From Elusimicrobiota bacterium (GTDB taxonomy: Bacteria; Elusimicrobiota; Elusimicrobia; UBA1565; UBA9628), in NCBI GenBank assembly GCA_016212795.1, contig JACRDT010000034.1, positions 62,001 to 126,000 of the forward strand: a stretch of DNA of 64,000 nucleotides. Reading direction: 5' to 3'. Positions within the stretch are counted from its first letter, which is position 1, and each line of letters opens with the position of its first letter. Below are positions 46,951 through 55,641 of the stretch, piece by piece. The notes under the pieces were generated by a model. It did no database searches, was not told where the DNA came from, and saw nothing but the letters and a program-made list of their open reading frames with translations. Both the position numbers and the translations under genes were made by a program.

Positions 46951-48326
46951 GGGCGGTCGCGGCGGTCGCGGCGCTCTGGCTGGCGGGCGCGGCCCCGGCC
47001 TCGGCGCAGGAGACCGAGACCCGCATCGAGTTCCAGTCCATCGTGGTCCGCCCCGGGCAGACCCTGTGGGACATCGCCAACACCTACCTCAAGGACTCCA
47101 AGAAGTGGGACGAGATCCTCAAGTACAACAAGATGCCGTCGGACCCGACCGTGGCCCTGCCGGGGATGACCATCCGCGTCCCGATCAAGCTCATCAAGGA
47201 GAACCTCCGGGCGGCCCGGCTGGTCCTCAAGATCCGCCAGGTGCTCTTCCGGCGAAAGGAGACGGCGGACTGGAAGCCGGCCAAGGACGACATGGAGCTC
47301 TTCCGCAACGACACCATCAGGACGCTCGAGGAGTCGAAGGCCAAGGTCAAGTTCCTCCAGGAGGGCATGCTCGTCCTCGACTCGAACTCGATGGCCGAGA
47401 TCAAGCCCGTGGGCAAGGACTACGACGTCGAGCTCAAGGGGGGAGGGGCCTTCACGGGCAACTCCCGGGTCGCGACTGCCTCGGCCAGGATCACGCCGCG
47501 CACCAAGGACACCCTGTTCTCCACCCAGGTCGGCAACGACTTCAGCACCCGCGTCAAGGTCTACGTGGGCAACGCCGAGGTCGAGGCCGAGGGCAAGAAG
47601 GTGGATATCAAGGCCGGCAAGGGCGTCGAGATCAAGCTCGGCAAGGCCCCCGGGGTCCCCGTCGACATCCCCAACCTGCCCGACTTCCCGGGGAGGTCCC
47701 TGGATTTCGAGGACGCCCTCAACGACCTGAGGGGGTCCAAGGCGGCCATCGCCGTCCCGGTCAAGACGGCCTCCAAGATCCAGGGGGCCGGCCTGGGCTC
47801 CCTCAGGAAGGACCTCGACAGCGTGAGCCTCGGGGAGCCCGTCTCCGGCTACCACATCCAGGCCGCGGCGGACCGGTCCTTCTCCCGGATGGTCTTCGAC
47901 AAGGTGTTCGAGACGGACAGCAAGATGGATTTCAGGGGGCTCAGCCCCGGCAAGTACTGGGTCAAGGTCGCCAAGATCGACCTCCTGGGCTCCGAGGGAA
48001 AGTTCACGCCCGGCAAGCTCTACCGGTACGACCCCAAGTCGGGCTTCTCGGGCGCGAGCCCTTCGGTGAACCCCTCGACGCTGATGACGTTGACCAAGCC
48101 CGCCGGCGACGAGACCGTCTCATCGCCAGGCTACAGGGTCCAAGGCAAGACCAAGGCCGAGGACGTCGCCGTGACGGTCAACGGGTCCCTCGTCAGGATC
48201 GACGAGTCGGGGAACTTCTCGTCGATGGTCACGCTCGGGCAGGGCCCCAACGAGATCAAGGTCGTCGTGGTGGACGCCTCCGGCGCCGAGGGGACCGTCA
48301 CCCGGACGGTGACCTACAATCCGTGA
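46947..48326 (+). CDS. Exported LysM - FecR protein with Ig-like C-terminus
   Basis: A 459-residue secreted protein starting at GTG 46947 inside the kinase stop (GTGA), with signal peptide MRAVAAVAALWLAGAAPASA. A LysM peptidoglycan-binding unit at about 30-75 (VVRPGQTLWDIANTYLKDS, LPGMTIRVP), then a FecR-like region (about 115-210) and two beta-rich modules, the last resembling a bacterial Ig-like fold (PAGDETVSSPGYRVQGKTK, VTVNGSLVRIDESGNF). It probably binds cell wall and is the kinase's output or ligand partner. The 3' end overlaps the convergent gene by 13 bases. Confidence 0.82.
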   Translation: MRAVAAVAALWLAGAAPASAQETETRIEFQSIVVRPGQTLWDIANTYLKDSKKWDEILKYNKMPSDPTVALPGMTIRVPIKLIKENLRAARLVLKIRQVLFRRKETADWKPAKDDMELFRNDTIRTLEESKAKVKFLQEGMLVLDSNSMAEIKPVGKDYDVELKGGGAFTGNSRVATASARITPRTKDTLFSTQVGNDFSTRVKVYVGNAEVEAEGKKVDIKAGKGVEIKLGKAPGVPVDIPNLPDFPGRSLDFEDALNDLRGSKAAIAVPVKTASKIQGAGLGSLRKDLDSVSLGEPVSGYHIQAAADRSFSRMVFDKVFETDSKMDFRGLSPGKYWVKVAKIDLLGSEGKFTPGKLYRYDPKSGFSGASPSVNPSTLMTLTKPAGDETVSSPGYRVQGKTKAEDVAVTVNGSLVRIDESGNFSSMVTLGQGPNEIKVVVVDASGAEGTVTRTVTYNP

Positions 48327-50098
48327 GGCGCGCGCAGCGCCGGCAGGCGCAGGACCTTGCCGGGGAGGGCGCTGGAGCCGTCGGCGTCGGGGGCCGCGGA
48401 CGACAATCGCCGTTGCAGCACCGGGCTGCCGAGCAGCCCGCGCAGGACGGCCCCTTCTTGGGTCGGCTCCCCGGCCGTGACGACGAACCCCCACCGGGCC
48501 GGGTTGCCCTTGAGCTTCGAGCGCGGGATGCGCACCCGCATCTCGCCGCGGGCGCGGTCGGCCTGGAGGGGGCCGCGGTCGTCGATGACGGGCTCGCCCC
48601 GGCGGTTGGCCCGGTGGAGCGCGTAGCCCCAGCCGGTCGCCGACACCGCCACTTCCCAGGCGTCCCGCGGCTCCACGGAGGCCGTCGCCGCGCCTTCGAG
48701 GAGCCTGGTTGAGCCCGCGCCCACGACCTGGTTGAGGTCGATGTAGGTGTCGAGCACGAGCCTGTCGAACCCGTGGGGGGCCGCGGTGGAGGCGGCGAGC
48801 CCGCCCATGCGGTAGGTCAGGATGACGGCGTCGTCGTCCCAGTCCGCGCGGAAGCGCTCGATCCTCCAGAGCGGCTTGAGGGGCGAGGGGCCTCCCCGAG
48901 GGACGGGGTTGTCGAACGAGAGCCAGTTGGGACCCGCGCGCGCCTGTACCTCGTCCGAGGACGCCCCGGCCCGGCGCCCCGGCCTGGCCGGGGTCAGCAG
49001 GGAGGCGAGGACCGAGTCGGGCGCGGGCTGGCGCAGGCTTTTGTAGACGGACACGAGATGCCTGCGGAACTGCCGGTCCGCCTCCTCCATGGCCGCCTGG
49101 CCCTGGCTCCCCTGGGCCGGGATCCGGTTCAGCCGATAGAAGCGGTTGGCCTGCGCCTCGCGCAGGGCGGCCGTCGCACCGGCGATGGCGCCAGGGCCGG
49201 CCCCGGCGCTGCCGCTTTCGGCGATGGCGCGGGCCGCGTCGCCGTAGAGCCTCCAGGCGAGCTGCTGCTCGGGCCGGCGGGACCAGAAGCCGTCCTCGCC
49301 CGTCCAGTCGGACCACGACGGGGCCGCCGTCTTGACCTGAGTCCCCTCGACGCCGTCGAGCGCTCGGGAGACGGGCTGGAACGTCTTGGCGACGCGCTTG
49401 GCGTCCGGTCCCGCGAGCAGCCGCAGCCAGGCGCCTTCGGGCACGAGGGCGTCCGCTTCGTCGAGGACCAGCACCGCCGGCGCGGCGGCCTGTTGGCCGC
49501 CGCGTGCCGGCTCAAGGTCGCGCGCCGTCGGCTCCCGGCCAAGGGTCCTGACGGCCCTGCAGGGCACGACCAGCATCCCCTTGTAGTGCGACCAGCCCCG
49601 GCCGGCGGGGTCGGAGCCCACCGCGACCCACGCGAGGTCCATCGAGCGCAGGACCGGGAAGAGCCTGGGGTCCATGGCCCCCGCGCCGGGGGCGAATCCC
49701 CTGGGAGGCGTCCCCCAGAGGGACTTGTGCTCCTCGCGGGCTTCGGCGAGGAGTTCCACCGCGTCCTGGGGCCTCGGGGCCGCGGGATGGGCGTGGATCA
49801 GCGGGAGGATGGGGTCGCCGGGGACCCTCAGGGCGATCTCGAGGCGCTTGTCGTCGATGAACGGCGCGAGGACCTGCCTGGCCCGGGGGGTGGCCATGGC
49901 GGGCGTCAGGGCCGCCGTGAAGGACAGCTTCTTGTGGCGGGCCAGCGCCGCCGCGACCTCTCCCCATTCGGCGAAGGATTCCGGGGGGACCCATAGGAGC
50001 CCCGTCGGCCCGGCGCCGCCGAATCCCAGGAAAGCCCCTGCTTGGGCGCATGTCAGCATGAGGGTGGCGCCCAAGACCAGCCCTCTCGGGGACTTCAC
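48314..50098 (-). CDS. Exported protein with possible glycoside-hydrolase/deacetylase fold and C-terminal binding module
   Basis: A 594-residue secreted protein (GTG start 50098, signal MKSPRGLVLGATLMLTCAQAGA). The N-terminal half (about 30-300) reads like a GH57 or polysaccharide-deacetylase-type barrel (FTAALTPAMA, HAHPAAPRPQDAVELL, GTPPRGFAPGAGAMDP), but catalytic residues could not be fixed. The C-terminal 200 residues resemble a DOMON/glucodextranase-C-like module (NWLSFDNPVPRG..., FDRLVLDTYIDLNQVVGAGST, WEVAVSATGWGYAL). It is coupled (GTGA) to a CBM-carrying membrane protein, so a glycan role is likely. Confidence 0.6.
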   Translation of the reverse strand: MKSPRGLVLGATLMLTCAQAGAFLGFGGAGPTGLLWVPPESFAEWGEVAAALARHKKLSFTAALTPAMATPRARQVLAPFIDDKRLEIALRVPGDPILPLIHAHPAAPRPQDAVELLAEAREEHKSLWGTPPRGFAPGAGAMDPRLFPVLRSMDLAWVAVGSDPAGRGWSHYKGMLVVPCRAVRTLGREPTARDLEPARGGQQAAAPAVLVLDEADALVPEGAWLRLLAGPDAKRVAKTFQPVSRALDGVEGTQVKTAAPSWSDWTGEDGFWSRRPEQQLAWRLYGDAARAIAESGSAGAGPGAIAGATAALREAQANRFYRLNRIPAQGSQGQAAMEEADRQFRRHLVSVYKSLRQPAPDSVLASLLTPARPGRRAGASSDEVQARAGPNWLSFDNPVPRGGPSPLKPLWRIERFRADWDDDAVILTYRMGGLAASTAAPHGFDRLVLDTYIDLNQVVGAGSTRLLEGAATASVEPRDAWEVAVSATGWGYALHRANRRGEPVIDDRGPLQADRARGEMRVRIPRSKLKGNPARWGFVVTAGEPTQEGAVLRGLLGSPVLQRRLSSAAPDADGSSALPGKVLRLPALRAPHGL

Positions 50099-50565
50099 GG
50101 CGATACGGTCTTGGCCGAGGCAGGGCGGCCTCCGCGCGGTTGGATCTCGGGATTCTTGGGATCCAGCGTGGGCGCGCCGTCGACCAGGAAGAGGTAGCGG
50201 TAGCGCCCCGCCGGCAGCGGCACCAAGAGCTCCCAGATGCCGCCGGAGCGCTTGTGCATCGGCATGCCCCCGTCTTCCCACCGGGTGAAGTCGCCGGCCA
50301 GGAGCACCGCCTTGGCCTTGGGCGCGGCGAGCCTGAACTCGACGAAGGAGAGCCGCGGCTCTTCGCCGGCGGGACGGTCGCGGTCCAGGGGGCTCTGGAA
50401 CTGGAAGCTGACCATTCTCGTCGGACGCAAGGTGCCGGGGTCATAGCCCGTGAGGAAACGGTAGTAGCTTCGCAGGGCGCCCAGGAGTTCCACCGAGGGG
50501 ACCGCCAGGATCGCGAAGCTCGCCAGGACCAGCCCCCAGAAGATCCACTTGGCTCTGCCGATCAT
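50095..50565 (-). CDS. Membrane-anchored glycogen-binding-like (AMPK1_CBM/CBM48) protein
   Basis: A 156-residue protein with one N-terminal membrane anchor (AKWIFWGLVLASFAILAVPS). The rest is a CBM48/AMPK-type carbohydrate-binding fold: VEFRLAAPKAKAVLLAGDF, TRWEDGGMPMHK, GIWELLVPLPAGRYRYLFLVDG and TLDPKNPE, including the typical GxFxxW and YxFxVDG elements. It overlaps the putative glycan enzyme gene (GTGA) and probably presents or recognises alpha-glucan-like material at the membrane. Orientation of the domain (periplasm or cytoplasm) is not certain. Confidence 0.8.
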   Translation of the reverse strand: MIGRAKWIFWGLVLASFAILAVPSVELLGALRSYYRFLTGYDPGTLRPTRMVSFQFQSPLDRDRPAGEEPRLSFVEFRLAAPKAKAVLLAGDFTRWEDGGMPMHKRSGGIWELLVPLPAGRYRYLFLVDGAPTLDPKNPEIQPRGGRPASAKTVSP

Positions 50566-50610
50566 GCTGGTTTCCCGTCATGGTACCATTTCGCCTCCCT
50601 GGGGTGAAAC

Positions 50611-50648
50611 ACGCGGCAAGGAATCGCGTTGCGAATTCCTTGCCGCGT
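50611..50648. promoter_or_regulatory. Palindrome in a divergent promoter region
   Basis: ACGCGGCAAGGAAT (50611-50624) and its exact complement (50635-50648) form a 14-bp stem around a short interior that can pair further. It lies between divergently transcribed genes and directly abuts the -10 box of the plus-strand gene, so an operator for a dimeric regulator is the simplest reading. A mobile palindrome is the alternative. Confidence 0.6.
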
Positions 50649-50652
50649 ATAC

Positions 50653-50658
50653 TAGAAT
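50653..50658 (+). promoter_or_regulatory. -10 box TAGAAT, six bases before ATG
   Basis: TATACTAGAATCCTCCC precedes the ATG at 50665: TAGAAT ends six bases upstream. A leaderless start is likely, as at 6225, 30544 and 61674. Confidence 0.55.
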
Positions 50659-50664
50659 CCTCCC

Positions 50665-51399
50665 ATGCCGGGCTTGATCCTCGCCGCCGTCCTGTCGCTG
50701 GGAGCGCCGAGCCGGGGCGCCGACGGGCCTCCTGCGGCGGCGGCCGCGCTTGCCGACATCGACGGCCGGTACTTCAACAGGCATCGGGCCGGGAACCTGG
50801 CCGGCAGCGTCGAATCCCTCGAGAGGCTCCTCGCCGCGCAGCCGGACAGCCCCGAGGTGCTCTGGCGGCTGGGGCGTTCGCTCGTGAGGGTGGGCGAGGG
50901 CGTCGAGAAGAAGAAGGACAAGCTCGCGGTCTTCGTCCGCGCCCAGGGACTGCTCGAGAAGGCCATCAGCCTCGACGACAAGAACGTCGAGGCGCACTAC
51001 TGGTTCGGGGTCTCCATGGGCCGGCAAGGCCAGCTTCGCGGGATCTTCAAGTCGCTTTCCATGGTGAAGGTGATGCGCCGCGAGATGGAGGCCGTGCTGA
51101 AGCTGCAGCCCAGGCACGGCGGGGCGCATCATGTCCTGGGCGAGCTGAACCGCGAGCTCCCCGGCTTCCTGGGCGGCGACAAGAAGAAGTCGCTGGAGGA
51201 GCTCGAGCTGGCCCGCAGCCTGGCGCCCGACTACACCGCCTCCTACGGGGCGTTGGCCGAGGCTTACCTGGATGCCGGCCAGAAGGGGAAGGCCGTCGCC
51301 GTCTGCAAGGCGGTCCTCGAGGTCAAGTCGCCGGAGGACCCGGCGGAATTCGAGGACAACATCAAGGAAGCCCGGGAGCTCCTGAAGAAGCTCGAGTAG
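50665..51399 (+). CDS. Exported TPR-type protein
   Basis: A 244-residue protein with a short signal (MPGLILAAVLSLGAPSRGADG). It is built of TPR-like helical pairs (GNLAGSVESLERLLAAQPDSP, AQGLLEKAISLDDKNVEAHYW, HVLGELNRELPGF, YLDAGQKGKAVAVCKAVL) and resembles periplasmic TatT/RMD1-type TPR proteins, in which the helices form a pocket for small ligands or partner proteins. No catalytic motif. It converges on the PDZ gene with an 18-base gap. Confidence 0.75.
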   Translation: MPGLILAAVLSLGAPSRGADGPPAAAAALADIDGRYFNRHRAGNLAGSVESLERLLAAQPDSPEVLWRLGRSLVRVGEGVEKKKDKLAVFVRAQGLLEKAISLDDKNVEAHYWFGVSMGRQGQLRGIFKSLSMVKVMRREMEAVLKLQPRHGGAHHVLGELNRELPGFLGGDKKKSLEELELARSLAPDYTASYGALAEAYLDAGQKGKAVAVCKAVLEVKSPEDPAEFEDNIKEARELLKKLE

Positions 51400-51417
51400 G
51401 AGCCCGCCGCCGGCCGG

Positions 51418-52968
51418 TCAGAGACCGGGCTTGCCGTCCTTCGGGGCGTAGGGGAGAGGCAGCGGGGTAGCGTCCCCTGAGGCGATCGTAACTCCCCTCT
51501 TGAGCGTCACGGTCTCGGACTTCTCCTTGGCGGTCGGCTCGTCCTTCGAGCGGATCACGCCGAGCTTGACCTCGGTCCCGGCCCGGCCGTAGATCGCGGC
51601 CAGGGCCGAGGCGAAGTCGAACGTGGAGGCCTTCGAGCCGTCGATCGCCATGATGACGTCGCCGGTCTTCAGGCCCAGGGATTGCGCCGAGCGCCCCGGG
51701 ATCACGTGCGAGACCTTGAACCCCGGGCCGTCGTCGCGGGTCTTGATCCACAGGCCGGGTCCGGCCCCGTAGAACCCCGGCGGCTCGATGATCGTGACCG
51801 GCTCGACGAGCTCGACCTTGATCTTGAGGTCGGGGCTCAGGTCCTCGTTGTAGGCCATGACGACGGTCCCGCCCGGGCTGACCCGGATGAGGCGCTGGTC
51901 CCCGGAGATGTCGACGACCCGGGCGGCGATGGGGTAGTAGCTGCCGCCCTGGAGCTTCATCTTGAAGAAGAAGGGGCGGAGGTTGCGCGTCTGCGAGGGG
52001 CCGTTCGCCTCCACGAGCTTGGCCCAGAACAGGGACTTCGGCGGCAGGCTCAGGAAGTCGAGCGACTGGTCGGTGCAGACCGCGGTCGTCGCCTCGCCGC
52101 TCAGGACGTCGCCCGGCTTGGCGTCGACCGGGATCCCTTTCGGGAACCGGACCCAGAAGGATTGGCCCGCGAGGATCTTGAATTCCTGGCGGGGGGCGTT
52201 CTTGACCGCCGCCTCGGCCGACGTCTGGCCCTGGGTCATGAGGCGTTCCTTCAGCGTCGCTTCGTGCGCCGACAGGTCCTCCGGCGAGCGGACGAAGGCC
52301 GGCTTGAGGGGAAGGGCCTTGCCGGCCAACGGCTGGGTGCCGAGGCCGCGGACCGCGACGCCGTAGAGCCGTGTCCCCGGTGCGAGGCCCTGGACCGAGT
52401 CGCGCGCCGTCTTGGCCGTACCGAGCGCGGACGCGCCCAGATGGGTCAGCCGGTCCCCCGGCAGCAGTCCCATGGACTCGGCCTCCGAGCCGGGGACCAC
52501 GCCGGTGACCTCGAAATCGGCCCCTCGCTGGAGGGTCAGCGCTCCGACGGCGGCCAGCGGAGTCTCCGACGCCGGCTGACGTGTCGGCGTCGCGGGCGCG
52601 GCCGCTTGCGGCGGCTTGGCCTCGGGCGGTTCCTGGCGCTTGTCCGGCGAGACCTTGATCTTCGGACGCTGCGCGGGCCGGTCGTTCGCCTTGGCATGGC
52701 GGGCGGGCTGTCTCCTCTCCTTGGGAGCGGCGGCGGCCGAGGGGCCGCTGCCGTCGGAGCGCTGCTGTCCTCCTTTCGCGGGGACGGCGGCGGGCTGGGC
52801 CGCGTCAGCTTTGGGCCCGGCGGGTTGGGCCGTTGCGGCCTTGGCCTCGGCAGGCGCCGGCTGCCGGCTCTTCGAGGGTTTCGCGGGCTCGGAGGCCTTG
52901 GCCTTCGTCTCGGCCGTTTGAGCGCCGGCGATGCCGGCTGAGAGGATCAGGATCAGGAGATGTCGCAT
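51418..52968 (-). CDS. Exported protein with two PDZ domains
   Basis: A 516-residue secreted protein (signal MRHLLILILSAGIAGAQ). A long disordered Lys/Ala/Pro/Gln-rich region (about 17-135) contains one family C peptide (AKGGQQRSDG). Then come a first PDZ (TGVVPGSEAESMGLLPGDRL) at about 140-200, an unassigned beta-rich middle, and a second PDZ (PGFKVSHVIPGRSAQSLGLK followed by GDVIMAIDGS) at about 420-480. No protease triad is present, so it is a scaffold rather than a DegP-type protease. It lies nine bases after the next minus-strand gene, in one operon. Confidence 0.78.
   Translation of the reverse strand: MRHLLILILSAGIAGAQTAETKAKASEPAKPSKSRQPAPAEAKAATAQPAGPKADAAQPAAVPAKGGQQRSDGSGPSAAAAPKERRQPARHAKANDRPAQRPKIKVSPDKRQEPPEAKPPQAAAPATPTRQPASETPLAAVGALTLQRGADFEVTGVVPGSEAESMGLLPGDRLTHLGASALGTAKTARDSVQGLAPGTRLYGVAVRGLGTQPLAGKALPLKPAFVRSPEDLSAHEATLKERLMTQGQTSAEAAVKNAPRQEFKILAGQSFWVRFPKGIPVDAKPGDVLSGEATTAVCTDQSLDFLSLPPKSLFWAKLVEANGPSQTRNLRPFFFKMKLQGGSYYPIAARVVDISGDQRLIRVSPGGTVVMAYNEDLSPDLKIKVELVEPVTIIEPPGFYGAGPGLWIKTRDDGPGFKVSHVIPGRSAQSLGLKTGDVIMAIDGSKASTFDFASALAAIYGRAGTEVKLGVIRSKDEPTAKEKSETVTLKRGVTIASGDATPLPLPYAPKDGKPGL
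52751..52793 (-). repeat. Family C coding repeat, copy 2
   Basis: CCGTCGGAGCGCTGCTGTCC then TCCTTTCGCGGGGACGGC. It encodes AKGGQQRSDG in the disordered part of the PDZ protein. The ends GCCGTC/GACGGC are inverted. Confidence 0.75.
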
Positions 52969-52977
52969 GTCTTCACC

Positions 52978-55641
52978 TCATCTCGTGGAGGACTTCTTCT
53001 TCGTGGTATCGTTCCTGGCGTCGGCGGGAGACTTCGTGGTGTCGGTCGGAGCCGTCGCGGCGCCGCCGGAGGGCGTGCCGGCCGCGGACGGCCCCAGGCT
53101 CGGCTTCGCGGGAGCGGTCGACTTCCGTCTTTTCACGACGGGCGGCCTGGCCGCGCCCGGCGTTCCTGGCGCGGACGTGCCGCCTCCGCTTGACATGGGG
53201 AGCGGCCTGGCCGGCGGGGCCGGCTTCGCGGCGGGCTTGGCGGCCTTCGGCTCCGCGGCGTTGGACTCCCGGACCTCGGCCTCAGGGGCGGCCTGAGGCG
53301 CCTCGGCGGGGGGGAGTTCCTGCTGAACCTTGCGCTCGAGGACGGCCGCCCGGGAGGCTTCCAGCTTGCGGCGTTCCTCGGCCACCGCGGCGGAGGTGGC
53401 GACCAGCTTGTTGTCGTCGGGCAGGAGCTTCGCCGCGGCGGCATCGGCCGGGACCAGGATGGACTTGCCCGAGGAGTCGGCTGCCCGGAGCAAGGCCTCG
53501 CCCTGCTTGGCGAAGCAGGCGGGCAAGGAGAGCGTCGGGAGGCGGGCGAGCGCGGCGTTGGCGATGCGCAGGGAGGCCGCGGCGGGGTCGGCGCCGGGCT
53601 CGGGCGGGTTCTCCGCGTCCCGGACGCTGTCATCGAGGGTCTGGCCCCACAGCGCCAAGGCGCGCACGGCCGGCAGGTCTTCCTCGAGCTTCTTGGCGGC
53701 CGCGTCGAAGGAGCCGCACCGGGCCGCGGGGTCGGCGTCGAGGATGGCCAGCGCCTGGGTCATGTTCTCGGCCGCCGAGGAGAACCGGCAGTCCTTCTCG
53801 AGGGCCCTCGCTTTGGCGGCGGTCTGTTGGAAGGCGGCCTGGTCGTTCTTGCGCCTGTTGATGGTCTCGAACTGGGACTGGAGGTCGGCCAGGTACCGGT
53901 CGCAGCCCGCCGGGAGGGCGGCGATCGTCTTGACGGCGGCTTCCGTGCGCTGGGTCAGGTAGTCGCACTTCTGGGAGGACAGGTCTTCCCGCGTGGCGGC
54001 GATGGATTCCTCCAGCTTGGCGACGACGGCGGCGTTCTTGGCCGCGTCCGCGCGCCGCTTCTGGGCGGTGACGAGGAGGTCGGCGTACGTCTTCTTCTCC
54101 CTGGCGGCCTCGGCGATCGTCGCTTCCAGGTGCCCGTAGGAGCCTTCGGCTTCCTTGAACCGGCAGTCGAGCGCCTGATGATCGGCCAGGGCGAGCCCGT
54201 CGAGGGCCAGGTCGAAGGCGCCGGCCACGGGGACGGCGACGGCCTCCTTGAGGGTGTTCCCTTCCGCCGAGCCGACGATGGAGCGGAAGGTGAAGGACCG
54301 GGAGTCCTTCAGGAGCGGTTCGCGCTTGACGATGTAAGGCCCTCCGTTGGACCGGCGCGCCTTCTTCGTCTCGAGCATGTCGGCGCCGTCCTTCCCGCGG
54401 TCGGCGTAGGTCGTCTCCTCGACCTCGACCGTCTCTCCGTCGGTCAACCCGTCGAGCCAGTAGGCGCCCGTCACGACGACCGCGTCGCCGCGCTCATGAC
54501 GGCCGAGCTTGACCGGCTGGTGCAGGTGGAGGCCCGCCGAGGTCAGCGTCACCCGGGGTCCCGCCGCGGCGGCGTCGCCGGGGGAGGCCGCGGCCGGCTG
54601 GGCGAGCTTGGCCTTGAGGCCGTCGACGAACCCGGAGGCCCCGCTGAGCGCCTTGGCCACGGTCTCGAGCTCGTCGATCTGCGAGGCGACGGCGCGCTTG
54701 GCCTCCAACTTCTCAAGGGATTGCCGGTAGCGCCGGACCGCGCTGACGCGGCGCTGGTCCGCGAGATACTTCTTGAGCCAGTCCCGCAGCTCGCCGGACA
54801 GGCTGGCGTTCCTGACGTCGGTGTCGGCCAGGGGCGAGAGGTCCTTGCCGTAGGCGGCGGACATGAACTTCGTGAAATGCTCCACGGCCCCGTCGTGGCG
54901 GCGGACGGCCGCGAAATGCTCGTCGAAGAAGGCGTCGGCCAGGAGCGAGGGGTCCGGCAGGGCGTCGGCGCGCGTGCGCGCCGCGAAGGCGGCGCCCCAA
55001 GGGGTGTCGAACAGGGCGCCCTCGGCCGAGGCGGTCTCGGCCTTGGCGTAGCCGGGAGCGCTCATGTCCTCGTGGGCCGCGATGAGCAGCAGGGCCACCG
55101 ATTGGACGTCCGGCGTCACCAGGCCGCCCGGGGCGACCTGCCTGAGGGGGGCGAAGCCCAGCGTCTCGCCCTCCTGAGCCACGGGGTTGCCCGAGGCGAA
55201 GCGCCGGTAGGCTTCGGCGAGGTCGATGGAGGCGAAGCTCTTCGCGGCGGCCTCCCGCAGCGCGTCCCACAGGCCGTCCTGGAGGCGCGCGCCGTCCTTG
55301 TCCTCCTGGATGATGAGGTAGTCCTTCTTCCTGAGGATCCTGAGCGCTTCGGGGCCGATGGTCTCCAAGGCCCAGGCCGCGGCTTTCCTCTCGGGTGAGA
55401 GGGAGACGGCCTGGCCCGCGGGGGCCAGGCCGTCGGAGCGCTGCTGTTCTCCTTTCGCGGAGACGGCGGTCTCTTTCTCGGCCGCTTTCTCGCTCGTCCG
55501 GCGGGACTGGACCGCCGTCCCCGAAGGCGCTTGGCGTTCTCCTTTCGCCGGCGGGACCTGGCCGGTCTCGGCCGAGGCGTCGACCGCCGCCCAAGCCAGG
55601 CACGCGGTCAGGGTCAAAAGGATGGATGTCGTCTTTTTCAT
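52978..55641 (-). CDS. Large exported coiled-coil protein of unknown function
   Basis: An 887-residue secreted protein (signal MKKTTSILLTLTACLAWAAVDASA). The N-terminal 60 residues include two family C peptides (AKGERQAPSG, AKGEQQRSDG). Residues about 65-800 are mainly alpha-helical and Ala/Glu/Lys-rich with long coiled coils and a beta insert near 355-440. The C-terminus is Pro/Ala/Lys/Thr-rich, carries one reversed family B unit (SSGGGTSAPGTPGA), and ends KKKSSTR. No domain is recognised. ATG 55641 overlaps the HAMP gene stop (ATGA), so both are made together. Confidence 0.7.
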   Translation of the reverse strand: MKKTTSILLTLTACLAWAAVDASAETGQVPPAKGERQAPSGTAVQSRRTSEKAAEKETAVSAKGEQQRSDGLAPAGQAVSLSPERKAAAWALETIGPEALRILRKKDYLIIQEDKDGARLQDGLWDALREAAAKSFASIDLAEAYRRFASGNPVAQEGETLGFAPLRQVAPGGLVTPDVQSVALLLIAAHEDMSAPGYAKAETASAEGALFDTPWGAAFAARTRADALPDPSLLADAFFDEHFAAVRRHDGAVEHFTKFMSAAYGKDLSPLADTDVRNASLSGELRDWLKKYLADQRRVSAVRRYRQSLEKLEAKRAVASQIDELETVAKALSGASGFVDGLKAKLAQPAAASPGDAAAAGPRVTLTSAGLHLHQPVKLGRHERGDAVVVTGAYWLDGLTDGETVEVEETTYADRGKDGADMLETKKARRSNGGPYIVKREPLLKDSRSFTFRSIVGSAEGNTLKEAVAVPVAGAFDLALDGLALADHQALDCRFKEAEGSYGHLEATIAEAAREKKTYADLLVTAQKRRADAAKNAAVVAKLEESIAATREDLSSQKCDYLTQRTEAAVKTIAALPAGCDRYLADLQSQFETINRRKNDQAAFQQTAAKARALEKDCRFSSAAENMTQALAILDADPAARCGSFDAAAKKLEEDLPAVRALALWGQTLDDSVRDAENPPEPGADPAAASLRIANAALARLPTLSLPACFAKQGEALLRAADSSGKSILVPADAAAAKLLPDDNKLVATSAAVAEERRKLEASRAAVLERKVQQELPPAEAPQAAPEAEVRESNAAEPKAAKPAAKPAPPARPLPMSSGGGTSAPGTPGAARPPVVKRRKSTAPAKPSLGPSAAGTPSGGAATAPTDTTKSPADARNDTTKKKSSTR
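53142..53211 (-). repeat. Family B unit read in the opposite strand
   Basis: GCGGCCTGGCC occurs at 53142 and again exactly 60 bases later, with the CCGCGCC-N10-GGCGCGG stem between. The gene runs on the minus strand, so this copy is translated from the strand opposite to the copies at 20185 and 21031. Confidence 0.8.
55430..55470 (-). repeat. Family C coding repeat, copy 3
   Basis: CCGTCGGAGCGCTGCTGTTC, TCCTTTCGCGG, AGACGGCGG: nearly identical to copy 2. It encodes AKGEQQRSDG near the start of the 887-residue protein. Confidence 0.75.
55511..55558 (-). repeat. Family C coding repeat, copy 4
   Basis: ACCGCCGTCCCCGAAGGCG, CTTGGCGTTCTCC, TTTCGCCGGCGGGACC. It encodes AKGERQAPSG in the same gene as copy 3, 80 bases away, and in its CCGTCCCCGAAGGCG form resembles copy 1 in rsmI. 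Confidence 0.75.
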
